NCBI RefSeq assembly: GCF_000024865.1
Contig: NC_013595.1
Location: forward strand, 9,734,001 to 9,798,000
Source of the DNA: Streptosporangium roseum DSM 43021
Lineage (GTDB): Bacteria; Actinomycetota; Actinomycetes; Streptosporangiales; Streptosporangiaceae
Length of the DNA: 64,000 nucleotides
Direction: 5' to 3'
Part shown: positions 45,801 through 54,061 of the stretch, one piece after another
How the letters are laid out: each line of letters opens with the position of its first letter
Numbering within the stretch: position 1 is the first letter of the stretch
Made by a program: the position numbers and the translations under genes
The notes under the pieces: generated by a model
The model's database searches: none
Told to the model about the DNA's origin: nothing
Seen by the model: the letters and a program-made list of their open reading frames with translations, nothing else

Positions 45801-45995
45801 GGCATTCACTTCGTCCGCGGGCGGCCGTTGCCCCCAGATCCAGTCCACCAGCCTCGCACGCGTGACGCTCCGGCCAGGTTCGAGAGCGAGTGCGGCCAGC
45901 AGCGCGCGCAGCCGAATCCCAGGGACCTCCACCACGGCCCCATCGCGGTTCCGGACTTCGAATGGTCCAAGCAATTCGACTCGCACATCAGTCAT
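42843..45995 (-). CDS. SARP/AfsR-like transcriptional regulator with NB-ARC ATPase and TPR region
   Basis: 1050 residues. Residues 1-95 are an OmpR-type DNA-binding domain (VELLGPFEVRNRDGAVVEVP; ALQALVSRLRRVLPDGVIEA), 96-245 the bacterial transcriptional activation domain (FVAALMRALAEAGRGTEALT), about 260-500 an NB-ARC ATPase (Walker A TGAGGSGKTRLATETA near 286; ILLILDNCEHMIEAAAAFAD), and the remainder helical repeats. SARP proteins activate secondary-metabolite or export genes. No biosynthetic cluster is adjacent; it is divergent from a PadR-ABC operon across about 590 bases. Confidence 0.93.
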   Translation of the reverse strand: MTDVRVELLGPFEVRNRDGAVVEVPGIRLRALLAALALEPGRSVTRARLVDWIWGQRPPADEVNALQALVSRLRRVLPDGVIEADSGGYRLAVAPDAVDVCRFEHLIGQARAAEPAARADLLRSALALWRGTAMADIALRDSDAFGAAVARLDELYVAALGDRVDADIRLGRGSELVSELTELVATYPLREGFVAALMRALAEAGRGTEALTLYQRTRERLAEELGADPSAELSALHTALLRGELGERAENRRTNLRAELTSFVGKDDDISAVAGLAIKHRLVTLTGAGGSGKTRLATETARTMLAELPDGAWLIELASVRAGGELAQAVLTAIGLRDQALLGGARGGEPMDRLITAVRERAILLILDNCEHMIEAAAAFADRLLGECRRLRILATSREPLGITGEVLWQVEPLALPAKGADASESGSSPAVRLLRDRADLVRKDIGSDVHTLSAMARICRALDGMPLAIELAAARLRTMSIDQLARRLDDRFRLLTGGSRTALPRHKTLRAVVDWSWDLLTEAERGVLRRLSVFSGGASLEAAEQVCGDEAFAGEQVLDLLTALIEKSLLLADGEGTPRYRMLNTIREYAAHRLAEAGETESAHRAHLAYVTELAETAEPHLRRAEQLEWLSTLEAEHDNIGAALRGAIAEGWAQEAMRLVTAVGWYWFLSGHRAEGTELSIAAASLHGEVPDEVRAMAYTLVTVFVTSGPGRDQYQARKWIHEAHRFTQRSGYRNPLLGFVAPLERMLREPTEFLSAFEPLIADDDPWVRAQARLTRGRLRLTVGGDETDVDGDIETALAEFRTLGDRWGISLALTYLADRLAMRGEFARACEHYEEAVAALTEVGGTEDVVGLRARQAQLYWLLGDERSSTSAMAEAQRYAGGIAWPDTLADLALSKAQLARWRGEPDKAHQHLAAARTTQADAEPNDSFRARTMDLYGYLAEDLEQARAHRSEAFRAAVETTYPPLIAEALIGIADLALRQGQHEQAARLLAASDGVRGTPDRSLPDVSRIAADTRDHLGETVFAEATRAGQRRDWRELAEITLAP

Positions 45996-46519
45996 TGTGC
46001 CGAACCGCGGCGACGTCCCGAGCCGGTTGCCGGGCCGGCCGGCTCCGGCCTCGGCGCGGGCGAGCCCTCCTTGGCGATCACGACGCGGATTGCCGGCGTT
46101 GACGCGTTCGAACCTGGCGGCGGGTCCGTCGGCGGCATCGCCGGGCGGAATCTGGATGCCCGCGTTGTCGTAGGGGGTCGCCGTGGCATCCGCCGGATAT
46201 CCAGCACGTTTGCCCGACCAGCGAGACGCGGTGTCGTGTCAGCGGCCGCGTCAGCACGGCGACGGCCCGGTATCAGAGCGGTCGGCGATGGTGGACGCCA
46301 TGGCTGTTCAGCGATTGCGGCGCTCGCGGCCGCGCTCGTGGTCGCCGGTGATCCCGCCGCGTCCGCGGCGGCGGAGCCGGCGATCGAGATCTCCGGCGGG
46401 CCGACGCGGCCCGTCTTCCCCCGAGGAGGTGGCGGCGGGCTCGCTCACGAGCAGTGATCAGGTCACCGCATTCACACGCGTGCGGTCCCGGCTCGCATCT
46501 CAGCTAATAAGTGTTGCTA
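45996..46519 (+). other. Long divergent gap with a possible secreted-enzyme scrap
   Basis: One plus-strand frame, ending with a stop at 46457, reads CSAIAALAAALVVAGDPAAS then AAAEPAIEISGGPTRPVFPR. This looks like a signal peptide and the first residues of a secreted peptidase (for example an Xaa-Pro dipeptidyl-peptidase), but nothing follows and no good start precedes it. I treat it as a possible remnant only. Confidence 0.25.
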
Positions 46520-46563
46520 TATACCGGTAGTCAGTGTTACCGTGTACCAGTAGTCAATAACAC
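46520..46563 (+). promoter_or_regulatory. Two 21-bp direct repeats, probable PadR operator
   Basis: Repeats at 46520-46540 and 46543-46563 share T(A/G)TACC(G/A)GTAGTCA(G/A)T and start 23 bp apart, so they face nearly the same side of the helix. They end 26 bases before the PadR start, in a locally AT-rich stretch also flanked by AGTGTT and AACACT. PadR proteins commonly repress their own operon, so this is the likely binding site. Confidence 0.55.
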
Positions 46564-46589
46564 TGAATAGCTGAAAGGGGGGGTGCTCC

Positions 46590-46919
46590 ATGGGCAAGCA
46601 GGTGACGGAGATGCTCAAGGGAACGCTGGAGGGCATCGTCCTGGCGATCCTGTCCGGCCGGCCCGCCTACGGCTACGAGATCACGGCGTGGCTGCGGGAT
46701 CAGGGCTTCTCCGACATCGCCGAAGGCACCATCTACGCGCTGCTCGTCAGGATCGAGCAGCGCGGCCTCGTCGACGTGGAGAAGGTCCCGTCCGACAAGG
46801 GGCCACCGCGCAAGGTGTATTCCCTGAACGCTCAGGGACGCGAGTATCTCGAAGAGTTCTGGAGGACCTGGAGCTTCCTCGCAGAACGGCTCGAACAGCT
46901 CCGCCAAGGAGGCAGTTAG
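46590..46919 (+). CDS. PadR-family transcriptional repressor
   Basis: 109 residues: MGKQVTEMLKGTLEGIVLAI, then LSGRPAYGYEITAWLRDQGF and EGTIYALLVRIEQRGLVDVE, the PadR winged helix with the GTIYALL recognition helix and a C-terminal dimerisation helix (REYLEEFWRTWSFLAERLEQ). First gene of a four-gene operon with a DUF1048 protein and a two-part ABC exporter. It probably represses the operon until an exported compound binds. Confidence 0.95.
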   Translation: MGKQVTEMLKGTLEGIVLAILSGRPAYGYEITAWLRDQGFSDIAEGTIYALLVRIEQRGLVDVEKVPSDKGPPRKVYSLNAQGREYLEEFWRTWSFLAERLEQLRQGGS

Positions 46920-46921
46920 AC

Positions 46922-47314
46922 ATGGCCGCAGAGTCGAATGAGCCGAAGAGCCGCTACCGGCAGTACCTGGAGATGGTCACCGGGCCGATCGAGGACAAGA
47001 AGCGCTACCGGCAGTTCAAGGCGCGTACGGAGCAGCTTCCCGCGAACTACCACACGGCGATCGAAGCGCTGCAGCGGTACATGCAGTACTTCGCGCCGGG
47101 GGACGCGGACAGCCTGCTGACGATGCTGGAGGATCTCGCCGATCTGTTCGAGCAGAGCGCGGCGGACGGAATCCCGATCCGCGAAGTCGTCGGGGAGGAC
47201 CCGGTGGAGTTCGCCGAGACGTTTCTCCGCAACTACCCGGCTGGTCACTGGATCGGCCGGGAGCGGGAGCGGCTGAGCAACGCCATCGATCGCGCCACGG
47301 GTGACAAGCAGTGA
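46922..47314 (+). CDS. DUF1048 protein of a PadR-ABC operon
   Basis: 130 residues: KSRYRQYLEMVTGPIEDKKR, then LPANYHTAIEALQRYMQYFA and VVGEDPVEFAETFLRNYPAG, the DUF1048 pattern of helical proteins that regularly stand between PadR and drug-type ABC genes. AAGGAGG precedes ATG 46922, two bases after the PadR stop. Its stop overlaps the ATPase start (GTGA). Function unknown; a cofactor of PadR or of the transporter is plausible. Confidence 0.9.
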   Translation: MAAESNEPKSRYRQYLEMVTGPIEDKKRYRQFKARTEQLPANYHTAIEALQRYMQYFAPGDADSLLTMLEDLADLFEQSAADGIPIREVVGEDPVEFAETFLRNYPAGHWIGRERERLSNAIDRATGDKQ

Positions 47315-48165
47315 CCAGACAGAGAACGGATATCCGGATGACAGCCAATCAGGTCCAGGGGCCTGCGATCCGCGTGCAGGGCCTGGAGAAGTCGTACAAG
47401 GAGCTGCGGGTGCTGCGCGGCGTGGACTTCGACGTGGCGCGGGGCAGCATCTTCGCCCTGCTCGGCTCCAACGGGGCGGGCAAGACCACGGCCGTGAAAA
47501 TCCTGTCCACGCTGCTCAAGGCCGACGCGGGCACGGCCAGCGTCAACGGCTTCGACGTCGCCACGCAGGCTGCGGACGTGCGGGAGTCCATCAGCCTCAC
47601 CGGACAGTTCGCGGCCGTCGACGAGATCCTCAGCGGGCGGGAGAACCTCGTGCTGGTCGCCCGGCTGCGGCACCTCAAGGATCCCGGCAAGATCGCCGAT
47701 GATCTGCTCGACCGTTTCTCGCTGACCGACGCGGGCGCGCGGAAGGCGTCGACGTATTCGGGTGGCATGCGCCGCCGCCTCGACATCGCGATGAGCCTCG
47801 TCGGCAATCCGCCGGTCATCTTCCTCGACGAGCCGACGACCGGGCTCGACCCCCAGGCGCGCATCGAGGTGTGGCAGACCGTCAGGGAACTCGCCGACCG
47901 GGGTACGACGGTGCTGCTCACCACGCAGTATCTGGACGAGGCCGAGCAGCTCGCCGACCGGATCGCGATCCTGCACGAGGGCCGGATCATCGTGAACGGC
48001 ACCCTGGCCGAGCTCAAGCAGCTGCTGCCGCCCGCCAAGGTCGAATACGTCGAGAAGCAGCCGACCCTCGAGGACGTCTTCCTCACCCTCGTCGGCGCCG
48101 ACGGCAAGGACGGCACGCCGGCGATGACCGCACTGTCGGCACAGACGCGTAAGGAACAACGATGA
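47311..48165 (+). CDS. ABC transporter ATP-binding protein, DrrA-like
   Basis: 284 residues. Walker A LLGSNGAGKTTAVKILST, signature YSGGMRRRLDIAMSL, Walker B VIFLDEPTTGLDPQARIEVW, and a C-terminal extension ending in PTLEDVFLTLVG, as in daunorubicin-resistance DrrA. It powers export together with the permease that follows. GTG 47311 overlaps the DUF1048 stop; an ATG at 47338 would remove nine residues. Confidence 0.95.
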   Translation: MTRQRTDIRMTANQVQGPAIRVQGLEKSYKELRVLRGVDFDVARGSIFALLGSNGAGKTTAVKILSTLLKADAGTASVNGFDVATQAADVRESISLTGQFAAVDEILSGRENLVLVARLRHLKDPGKIADDLLDRFSLTDAGARKASTYSGGMRRRLDIAMSLVGNPPVIFLDEPTTGLDPQARIEVWQTVRELADRGTTVLLTTQYLDEAEQLADRIAILHEGRIIVNGTLAELKQLLPPAKVEYVEKQPTLEDVFLTLVGADGKDGTPAMTALSAQTRKEQR

Positions 48166-48923
48166 GCAAGCATTTCCTCGGTGACACCGCCATCCTGCTG
48201 GGACGGTCCCTGCGCCACATCACGCGCAGCATGGACACCATCGTCACGACTGCGATCATGCCGGTCGCCATGATGCTGATGTTCGTCTACGTGTTCGGCG
48301 GCGCGATCAAAACAGGGTCGGATTCGTATGTGAACTACCTGCTGCCCGGCATCCTGCTCATCACGGTTGCCTCGGGCATCGCCTACACCGCGTTCCGGCT
48401 CTTCACCGACATGCAGAGCGGCATCTTCGAGCGATTCCAGTCCATGCCGACCGCGCGCTCGTCCGTGCTGTGGGCGCACGTGCTGACCTCGCTGATCGCC
48501 AATCTGATCTCGCTCGTGGTCGTCGTGCTCGTCGCCCTGCTCATGGGCTTCCGCTCGGGGGCGGGAGTGCTGGGGTGGCTCGCGGTCGCCGGCATCCTGA
48601 TCCTGTTCACCCTGGCGCTGACGTGGATCGCCGTCATCCCCGGTCTCACCGCGAAGACCGTCGACGGCGCGAGCGCGTTCTCCTACCCGCTCATCTTCCT
48701 GCCGTTCCTCAGCTCGGCATTCGTGCCCACCGACACCATGCCCGGCCCGGTGCGCGCCTTCGCCGAGCACCAGCCGGTGACCTCCATCGTCAACGCCATC
48801 CGCGACCTGTTCGCCCAGCAGCCGGTCGGCACCGACATCTGGATCGCCCTCGCCTGGTGTGTCGGCCTCCTCATCGTCGCCTACATCTTCGCCATGAACA
48901 CCTACCGCCGCAGGATCGCCTAG
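48162..48923 (+). CDS. ABC-2 type permease, DrrB-like
   Basis: 253 residues with six spans (TTAIMPVAMMLMFVYVFGGA; YLLPGILLITVASGIAYTAF; LIANLISLVVVVLVALLMGF; VLGWLAVAGILILFTLALTW; LIFLPFLSSAFVPTDTMPG; WCVGLLIVAYIFAMNTYRRR). The FERFQSMPTARSSVLW segment is typical of ABC-2/DrrB permeases. Its ATG overlaps the ATPase stop (ATGA). Last gene of the PadR operon; exports a hydrophobic compound or drug. Confidence 0.94.
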   Translation: MSKHFLGDTAILLGRSLRHITRSMDTIVTTAIMPVAMMLMFVYVFGGAIKTGSDSYVNYLLPGILLITVASGIAYTAFRLFTDMQSGIFERFQSMPTARSSVLWAHVLTSLIANLISLVVVVLVALLMGFRSGAGVLGWLAVAGILILFTLALTWIAVIPGLTAKTVDGASAFSYPLIFLPFLSSAFVPTDTMPGPVRAFAEHQPVTSIVNAIRDLFAQQPVGTDIWIALAWCVGLLIVAYIFAMNTYRRRIA

Positions 48924-49063
48924 GCCGGGTCGATCGACTCCGTCCTGATCCGGATCAGCGTGGCGGAGAGGCCGATCGCGGCGAGGTGGTCGCATGCGAG
49001 CCTGTCGGCGCGCATCGCGATTGCGTGCCGTCGCTTGAGACGGTTGAAGAGTTCTGAGTGCAA
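48920..49063 (-). pseudogene. C-terminal remnant of an IS5-family transposase
   Basis: The minus frame reads SELFNRLKRRHAIAMRADRL, then ACDHLAAIGLSATLIRIRTE and a stop. The FNRLK(R/Q)xRxIAxRxDKLA pattern is the C-terminal end of IS5-type transposases. There is no N-terminal part and no inverted repeat. Its stop overlaps the permease stop codon, so an insertion once lay between the permease and the P450 gene. Confidence 0.65.
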
Positions 49064-49131
49064 CGTGGCTTTCGAGCCGCACCGAACACGTACTACCGCG
49101 ACTTCATCCCAGTCCGATGAGAGGAACGACC

Positions 49132-50331
49132 ATGGAACACACCATCACGGCGATGCCGACCGCGCGTCAGCCCGGCTGCCCCTTCGACCCGCCCAAGGAG
49201 CTGATCCAGGCCCGTGAGCACAGCCCGATCAGCCGCTTCCCCTTCCCCGACGGACACCAGGGCTGGCTGATCACCGGCTACGACCTGGTCCGGTCGGTCC
49301 TGGCCGACCCGCGGTTCAGCTCACGCAGGGAGCTCATGCGCCACCACCCGCTGGTCGACCTGGGCGAGATCGAGGTCCCTCCGGCTCCGCCCGGCGAGTT
49401 CCTCCTCATGGACGAGCCACAGCACAGCCGCTACCGCAAACCGCTGGTGGGCAAGTTCACCGTCCGGCGGATGCGGCTGCTCACCGAGCGCGTCGAGCAG
49501 GTCACCGCCGAGCACCTGGACGCGATGGAGAAGGCCGGGCCGTCGGCGGACCTGGTGCCCGCGTTCGCCAAGCCCATCCCCTCCATCATCATCTGTGAGC
49601 TGCTGGGCGTGCCGTACGAGGACCGTGGCTTCTTCCAGGAGAACATCGACAAGTTCCTCGGCGGGGAGGTCGGCGACGAGGAACTGATCGCGGCCTACAC
49701 CGCGACCCAGCAGTACCTCGCGGAGCTGGTGGCCGCCAAGCGCGCCAACCCCACCGACGACGTGCTCAGCGACCTGCTCGACAGCGACCTGACCGATGAG
49801 GAGCTGCAGGGGATCGCCCTGATCCTGCTGTCGGCCGGGTTCGACACCACCGCGAACATGCTGGCGCTGGGCACCTTCGCGCTGCTGCAGAACCCGGAGC
49901 AGCTGGCCGCGCTGCGCGCCGAGCCCGCGCTCGCCGACCGGGCCGTGGAGGAGCTGCTGCGGTATCTGACCGTCGCCAAGACGTCCATGAGGACGGCGCT
50001 GGAGGACGTCGAGGTGGGCGGCCAGACCATCAAGGCCGGTACGACGGTCATCCTGTCGTACGCCACCGCCAACCGCGACCCCGAGCGCTTCGCCGACCCC
50101 CACGTGCTCGACCTGCGCAGGCAGGACGGCGGTCACCTGGCCTTCAGCCACGGCATCCACCAGTGCCTGGGCCAGCAGCTGGCCCGCGTCGAGCTGCGGG
50201 TCGCGCTCCCCGCCCTGGTCAACCGCTTCCCCACGCTGCGCCTGGCCGTACCGGCCGGAGAGGTCGCCCTGCGCCCGGAGACCGCGGACATCTACGGGGT
50301 CAAGAGCCTCCCGGTCACCTGGGACGTGTGA
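49132..50331 (+). CDS. Cytochrome P450, CYP105-like
   Basis: 399 residues. Start MEHTITAMPTARQPGCPFDP; I-helix SAGFDTTANMLALGTF; ExxR region EELLRYLTVAKTSMRTALED; heme loop LAFSHGIHQCLGQQLARVEL with Cys. PFPDGHQGWLITGYDLVRSV and VDLGEIEVPPAPPGEFLLMD are typical of CYP105-type enzymes that hydroxylate xenobiotics and macrolides. GAGAGGAA precedes the ATG. No ferredoxin is adjacent, so it probably borrows redox partners. Confidence 0.93.
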   Translation: MEHTITAMPTARQPGCPFDPPKELIQAREHSPISRFPFPDGHQGWLITGYDLVRSVLADPRFSSRRELMRHHPLVDLGEIEVPPAPPGEFLLMDEPQHSRYRKPLVGKFTVRRMRLLTERVEQVTAEHLDAMEKAGPSADLVPAFAKPIPSIIICELLGVPYEDRGFFQENIDKFLGGEVGDEELIAAYTATQQYLAELVAAKRANPTDDVLSDLLDSDLTDEELQGIALILLSAGFDTTANMLALGTFALLQNPEQLAALRAEPALADRAVEELLRYLTVAKTSMRTALEDVEVGGQTIKAGTTVILSYATANRDPERFADPHVLDLRRQDGGHLAFSHGIHQCLGQQLARVELRVALPALVNRFPTLRLAVPAGEVALRPETADIYGVKSLPVTWDV

Positions 50332-50450
50332 CCGCGAGCCGGTGACGGGCGATGCCGCGTACGGCCGCCCGCCGCCCCCTGTGGTCGCTCGCCCGCGGCG
50401 ATCACGTCCGGGGCACCGTGCAGTACGGTGAACGGAATCGTGGCCGCGGC

Positions 50451-50717
50451 ATGCGAGCCGACCTGGTCGGGCACGTGCTCGCCAAGACGCCAAAGGGCCT
50501 GAACAGCAAGTCCGCAGCCGCACCCGCCGACCAGGTGCTGCCGGCCCTGACGGCGGCCATGGGCCTGCTCAAGCAGCAGGATCCGGCAGAGGCCGACACC
50601 TTCCGCCGCACCGTCATCGTCGCCATCGAAGCAGCCGCCTGCACTCACCAGGGTCAGCCCAGCCCCGCCCTGGCCGACATGACCCGCAAGATCACCGCAG
50701 CCCTCGACGCCGCCTGA
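50451..50717 (+). CDS. Small protein of unknown function
   Basis: 88 residues, all helical: MRADLVGHVLAKTPKGLNSK, then VLPALTAAMGLLKQQDPAEA and MTRKITAALDAA. Codon use is typical, which supports a real gene, but the start is doubtful (an ATG at 50352 in frame would add 33 poor residues) and no good ribosome site is seen. It could also be the 3' end of a truncated gene. No family recognised. Confidence 0.5.
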   Translation: MRADLVGHVLAKTPKGLNSKSAAAPADQVLPALTAAMGLLKQQDPAEADTFRRTVIVAIEAAACTHQGQPSPALADMTRKITAALDAA

Positions 50718-50876
50718 TGGCATACCGGCCCGCGCAGCTACCGCTTGTCCGGCAGAGCGCGAACCAGGCCTGAGCACGCCGAGCTCACCCCACCCCCATG
50801 CGTCGCTCATCGAAGCCATGAGCGACGCACCGGGGCGGGACTCAGCAGATCGACCACCTGCGCAAGGAGATGCATG

Positions 50877-52307
50877 ATGGGTAAGAGCAACAGCGGCCCC
50901 ATGGACTCGCCGCATCCTTCGCCTGACCACAAACCTTCTCGCCGCTCGCTCCTCGGAGCGTTGGGCGCCGTCCCGCTGGCGGCCGGTGCTCTCGCGGCCA
51001 CGTCGGGAAGCGCCGAGGCGAGCACCGCTGTCTCGACCGCCGCTGTCTCGACGGCCTCTGGCCCGATCCCCAAGGCCCCGAGCTCTAAAGGGACCTCCTT
51101 CTCCAGAGCAGGAATGCGCAGAGTGCGCGAGGTGCTGGCGCGGCATGTCGAGTCCAAGAAGATTCCCGGGCTCGTCGCGCTGGTCAGCCAGGGCGGACAG
51201 ACGCACGTCGAAGTGATGGGGACGATGCGCGCTGAAGGCGGCGCGCCGATGCGCAGGGAGACGATCTTCCGGATGGCCTCCACGACCAAACCGGTCGCGA
51301 TGGCGGCGGCGATGGTCCTGATCGATGAGTGCAAGCTGCGGCTGGACGACCCGGTAGACCAGTGGCTGCCCGAACTCGCCAACCGGCAGGTACTGAGGAA
51401 GCCCGACAGCCCGCTGAACGACACCGTGCCGGCGCAGCGGCCGATCACCGTGCGGGACCTGATGACCGCCACGTTCGGGCTAGGCATCGATCCGACGGTG
51501 CTGAGCTTTCCGATCACGGCCGCTATTTTCGAGCGGGGGCTCTACCCCCAGGAAGGGGTCCCGACCCTGGAGCCGGATGAGTGGATGCGCCGCCTGGGCA
51601 CGCTTCCGCTGATTTACCAGCCCGGGGAGCACTGGCAGTACAACATCAGCCACGATGTCCTCGGCGTGCTGGTCGCCAGGGTCACGAAGCAGCCGTTCGA
51701 GACGTTTCTGCGCGAACGCATCTTCGATCCGCTGGGTATGAAGGACACCGGCTTCCACGTGCCCGCCGGCAAGATCGACCGGCTGCCGCCCCTCTACGCC
51801 CCCGACCCGAAGACTGGGAAGCTCACCGTGTGGGACGAGGCGGCAGGCGGACGGGTCAGCCGGCCTCCGGCGTTCCAGTCCGGCGGCGGTGGGCTGGTCT
51901 CCACCGTCGATGACTACCACGCCTACTTCCGGATGCTGCTGAACGGCGGGATGCACGGCAGCCAGCGGATCCTGTCGCGGCCCGCTGTGGAGATGATGAC
52001 CACCAACCGCATGACGCCCGAGGAGACGGCCCTGCGAACCGCGCTGGCCAAGAAGTATGTCCATGTGTCGTTCGGCCAGGGGCAGCACGGCGGCTGGGGT
52101 TTCGGGATGGCGGTGCGCACTTACCGCGCCGACTACGCCTCCATCGGCCAGTTCGGCTGGGACGGCGGAGCCGGCACCACGACCTACGGCGACCCGGACA
52201 AGCAGCTCATCGGAATCCTGCTCACCCAGGTCGGGACGACCAACCCGGACTCGACGCGGGCCATCCTCGACTTCTGGACCACGCTCTACCAGGTCATCGA
52301 CGACTGA
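50877..52307 (+). CDS. Tat-exported serine hydrolase, class C beta-lactamase/esterase family
   Basis: 476 residues. A Tat-type signal contains SRRSLLGALGAVPLAAGALA, so it is folded before export. The hydrolase domain has the SxxK nucleophile in MASTTKPVAM (Ser135, Lys138) and the YxN-like tyrosine in WQYNISHDVLGVLVA, as in EstB/class C-like esterases and D-aminopeptidases. FGQGQHGGWGFGMAVRTYRA and FGWDGGAGTTTYGDPDKQL match the beta-lactamase-family C-terminus. Ester or peptide hydrolysis is likely, true beta-lactam resistance less so. AAGGAGA precedes the paired ATGs at 50874 and 50877. Confidence 0.9.
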   Translation: MGKSNSGPMDSPHPSPDHKPSRRSLLGALGAVPLAAGALAATSGSAEASTAVSTAAVSTASGPIPKAPSSKGTSFSRAGMRRVREVLARHVESKKIPGLVALVSQGGQTHVEVMGTMRAEGGAPMRRETIFRMASTTKPVAMAAAMVLIDECKLRLDDPVDQWLPELANRQVLRKPDSPLNDTVPAQRPITVRDLMTATFGLGIDPTVLSFPITAAIFERGLYPQEGVPTLEPDEWMRRLGTLPLIYQPGEHWQYNISHDVLGVLVARVTKQPFETFLRERIFDPLGMKDTGFHVPAGKIDRLPPLYAPDPKTGKLTVWDEAAGGRVSRPPAFQSGGGGLVSTVDDYHAYFRMLLNGGMHGSQRILSRPAVEMMTTNRMTPEETALRTALAKKYVHVSFGQGQHGGWGFGMAVRTYRADYASIGQFGWDGGAGTTTYGDPDKQLIGILLTQVGTTNPDSTRAILDFWTTLYQVIDD

Positions 52308-53101
52308 CACCGAATCGTCTCGGCCCTGTCCGCCCGAGCAGCCCGGATACGCCGGGCACCAACAGGACCCCAGTCCACCATCCGTCCACACGAGTGGACT
52401 TCAGAACAGATCCAAGGAGCACACCGGCTCGCCCCGCCCTGGCCGACGCCCGCCGCCGGGCATCGCGCCGTGATCAAACCTGCGCCGCTGTGCCGGGCCG
52501 TGCCCCGCGGGTTCGACCGCGACGAGGCCGGCACAAGATCGTTCTTATCGATAACGGCTGCCCGCCGGTTCCTCACCCCCGATGCCGAAGGCGGCGCGCG
52601 CCGCAGCCGGTCGAGCAGGGCCCGGTCGGCGGTGCGGCGTACGCCGTGGCCACGTGTCCGGCGCGTCCTTCAGGCGCCGGCACCCGGCTCGCCGGACGTG
52701 CTCGGTCCCAGGTTCAGGACGGGCAACCCGGAGCGGAGCCGATCGAGGAACTCTCCGACGAGGATCGAGCCGTGTCGTAGTCACCCTGGAAACAGGCGGA
52801 GAGGGCTCCGTCCAGACGCGCGTCGGCGTCGGCGAAGGCGAGGCGTTCGGGGGCGGGATGCGCGTTCACGTCGACGACCGTAGCCCCTGCGGCTCCCTGA
52901 CGCATGATCGGCGCCGGAGACGGACCGCGTGGGCCCGGCGGGACGCGACCACTCCCACCGGCCTCGCCATCGCCGCGAGGAGGGCGGCCCCCCGGGCGAC
53001 GACGGCCCCGGCGGCCGGGACCGGCCCGCCCGGCGCGTCACGCCGGTGCGCGACCGCTCCCGCGCCCGGGAGACCTCCGCTGACGGGTTACCGAGCTCGG
53101 C
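52308..53101. other. 794-base gap with no supported gene
   Basis: Frames on both strands are Arg-rich translations of GC-rich DNA without recognisable motifs, good starts or ribosome sites. It may contain decayed coding DNA. No clear hairpins or tandem repeats. Confidence 0.5.
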
Positions 53102-54061
53102 TCATCGGTCGGCGAACCGGTCGATCGCGCCGAGGACCTGCGTGCGCATCGTGTCGCTGCCCGTGTGTCCCGAGTCGTCGACGATGATCAGCTCGGCGCC
53201 GGGCCAGGCGCGGGCGAGCTCCCAGGCGGTGTCGGCCGGGCCGCTCAGATCGAGGCGGCCGTGGATCAGGACACCGGGGATCCCGGCCAGGCGGCCCGCC
53301 TCGCGCAGCAGGATGCCCTCCTCCAGCCACGCGCCGTGCGCGAAGTAGTGCGCGCAGATCCGGACTAACGCCAGCAGGTCGGCCGAGGGACGGTCGCTGT
53401 AGGGGTTCGGCTTGCCGTTCGGCTCCATGGAGACCACCACGTCCTCCCACGTGACCCAGTCGATCGCGGCCTTCTCCCGCACCTCCGCGTCGGGGTGCTC
53501 CATGAGACGCGCGTAGGCCGCGACGATGTCGCCGTCGCGGTCCGCCTCGGGGACGCCGTCCCGGAACCGCTCCCACTCCTCGGGGAAGAACCGCCCGACG
53601 CCCCGGTAGAGCCAGTCGATCTCCGATCGCCGGGTCATGGTGACCGCGGGGATGACGATCTCCGTCACCCGCTCCGGATGGCGCTCGGCGTAGGCGAGGA
53701 TCAGCGTGGACCCCCAGGAGCCGCCGTGGAGCAGCCAGCGGTTGATGCCGAGGTGCTCTCGGAGCCGCTCCATGTCGGTGAGCAGGTGCTCGGTGGTGTT
53801 GAGGCTCATGTCGGCGGCGGGGTCGCTCGCGTGCGGCGTGCTCCGGCCGCAGTTGCGCTGGTCGAACAGGACGATCCGGTAGCGCTCCGGATCGAAGGAG
53901 CTGCGGTGGCTGGCCCTGCATCCCCCTCCCGGCCCGCCGTGGACGACGAGGGCGGGTTTGCCGTCCGGGTTGCCGCAGACCTCCCAGTAGACGAGGTTGC
54001 CGTCGCCGGTGTCGAGCATTCCGTGGTCGTACGGCTCGATCGGCGGGTAACTCGCGGTCAT
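53102..54061 (-). CDS. pip: Prolyl aminopeptidase (proline iminopeptidase)
   Basis: 319 residues, alpha/beta hydrolase of peptidase family S33. It begins MTASYPPIEPYDHGMLDTGD; the oxyanion segment is HGGPGGGCRASHRSSFDPER; then DQRNCGRSTPHA, the nucleophile elbow GGSWGSTLILAY, the EEWERFRDGVPEADRDGDIV cap and the C-terminal HGRLD and DDSGHTGSD holding Asp and His. It removes N-terminal proline from peptides in the cytoplasm. AAAGGGA precedes ATG 54061; a longer frame upstream is unlikely. Confidence 0.94.
   Translation of the reverse strand: MTASYPPIEPYDHGMLDTGDGNLVYWEVCGNPDGKPALVVHGGPGGGCRASHRSSFDPERYRIVLFDQRNCGRSTPHASDPAADMSLNTTEHLLTDMERLREHLGINRWLLHGGSWGSTLILAYAERHPERVTEIVIPAVTMTRRSEIDWLYRGVGRFFPEEWERFRDGVPEADRDGDIVAAYARLMEHPDAEVREKAAIDWVTWEDVVVSMEPNGKPNPYSDRPSADLLALVRICAHYFAHGAWLEEGILLREAGRLAGIPGVLIHGRLDLSGPADTAWELARAWPGAELIIVDDSGHTGSDTMRTQVLGAIDRFADR

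Noticed and set aside
42930..46457. A 1175-codon open frame on the plus strand opposite the SARP-type gene
   Set aside because: It is the complement of a well-supported gene with high GC; its translation is Arg/Pro/Gly-rich and lacks any domain. Only its last 70 codons might be a scrap of a secreted protein.
52308..53101. Several overlapping frames in the 794-base gap
   Set aside because: None has a credible start, composition pattern or recognisable sequence.
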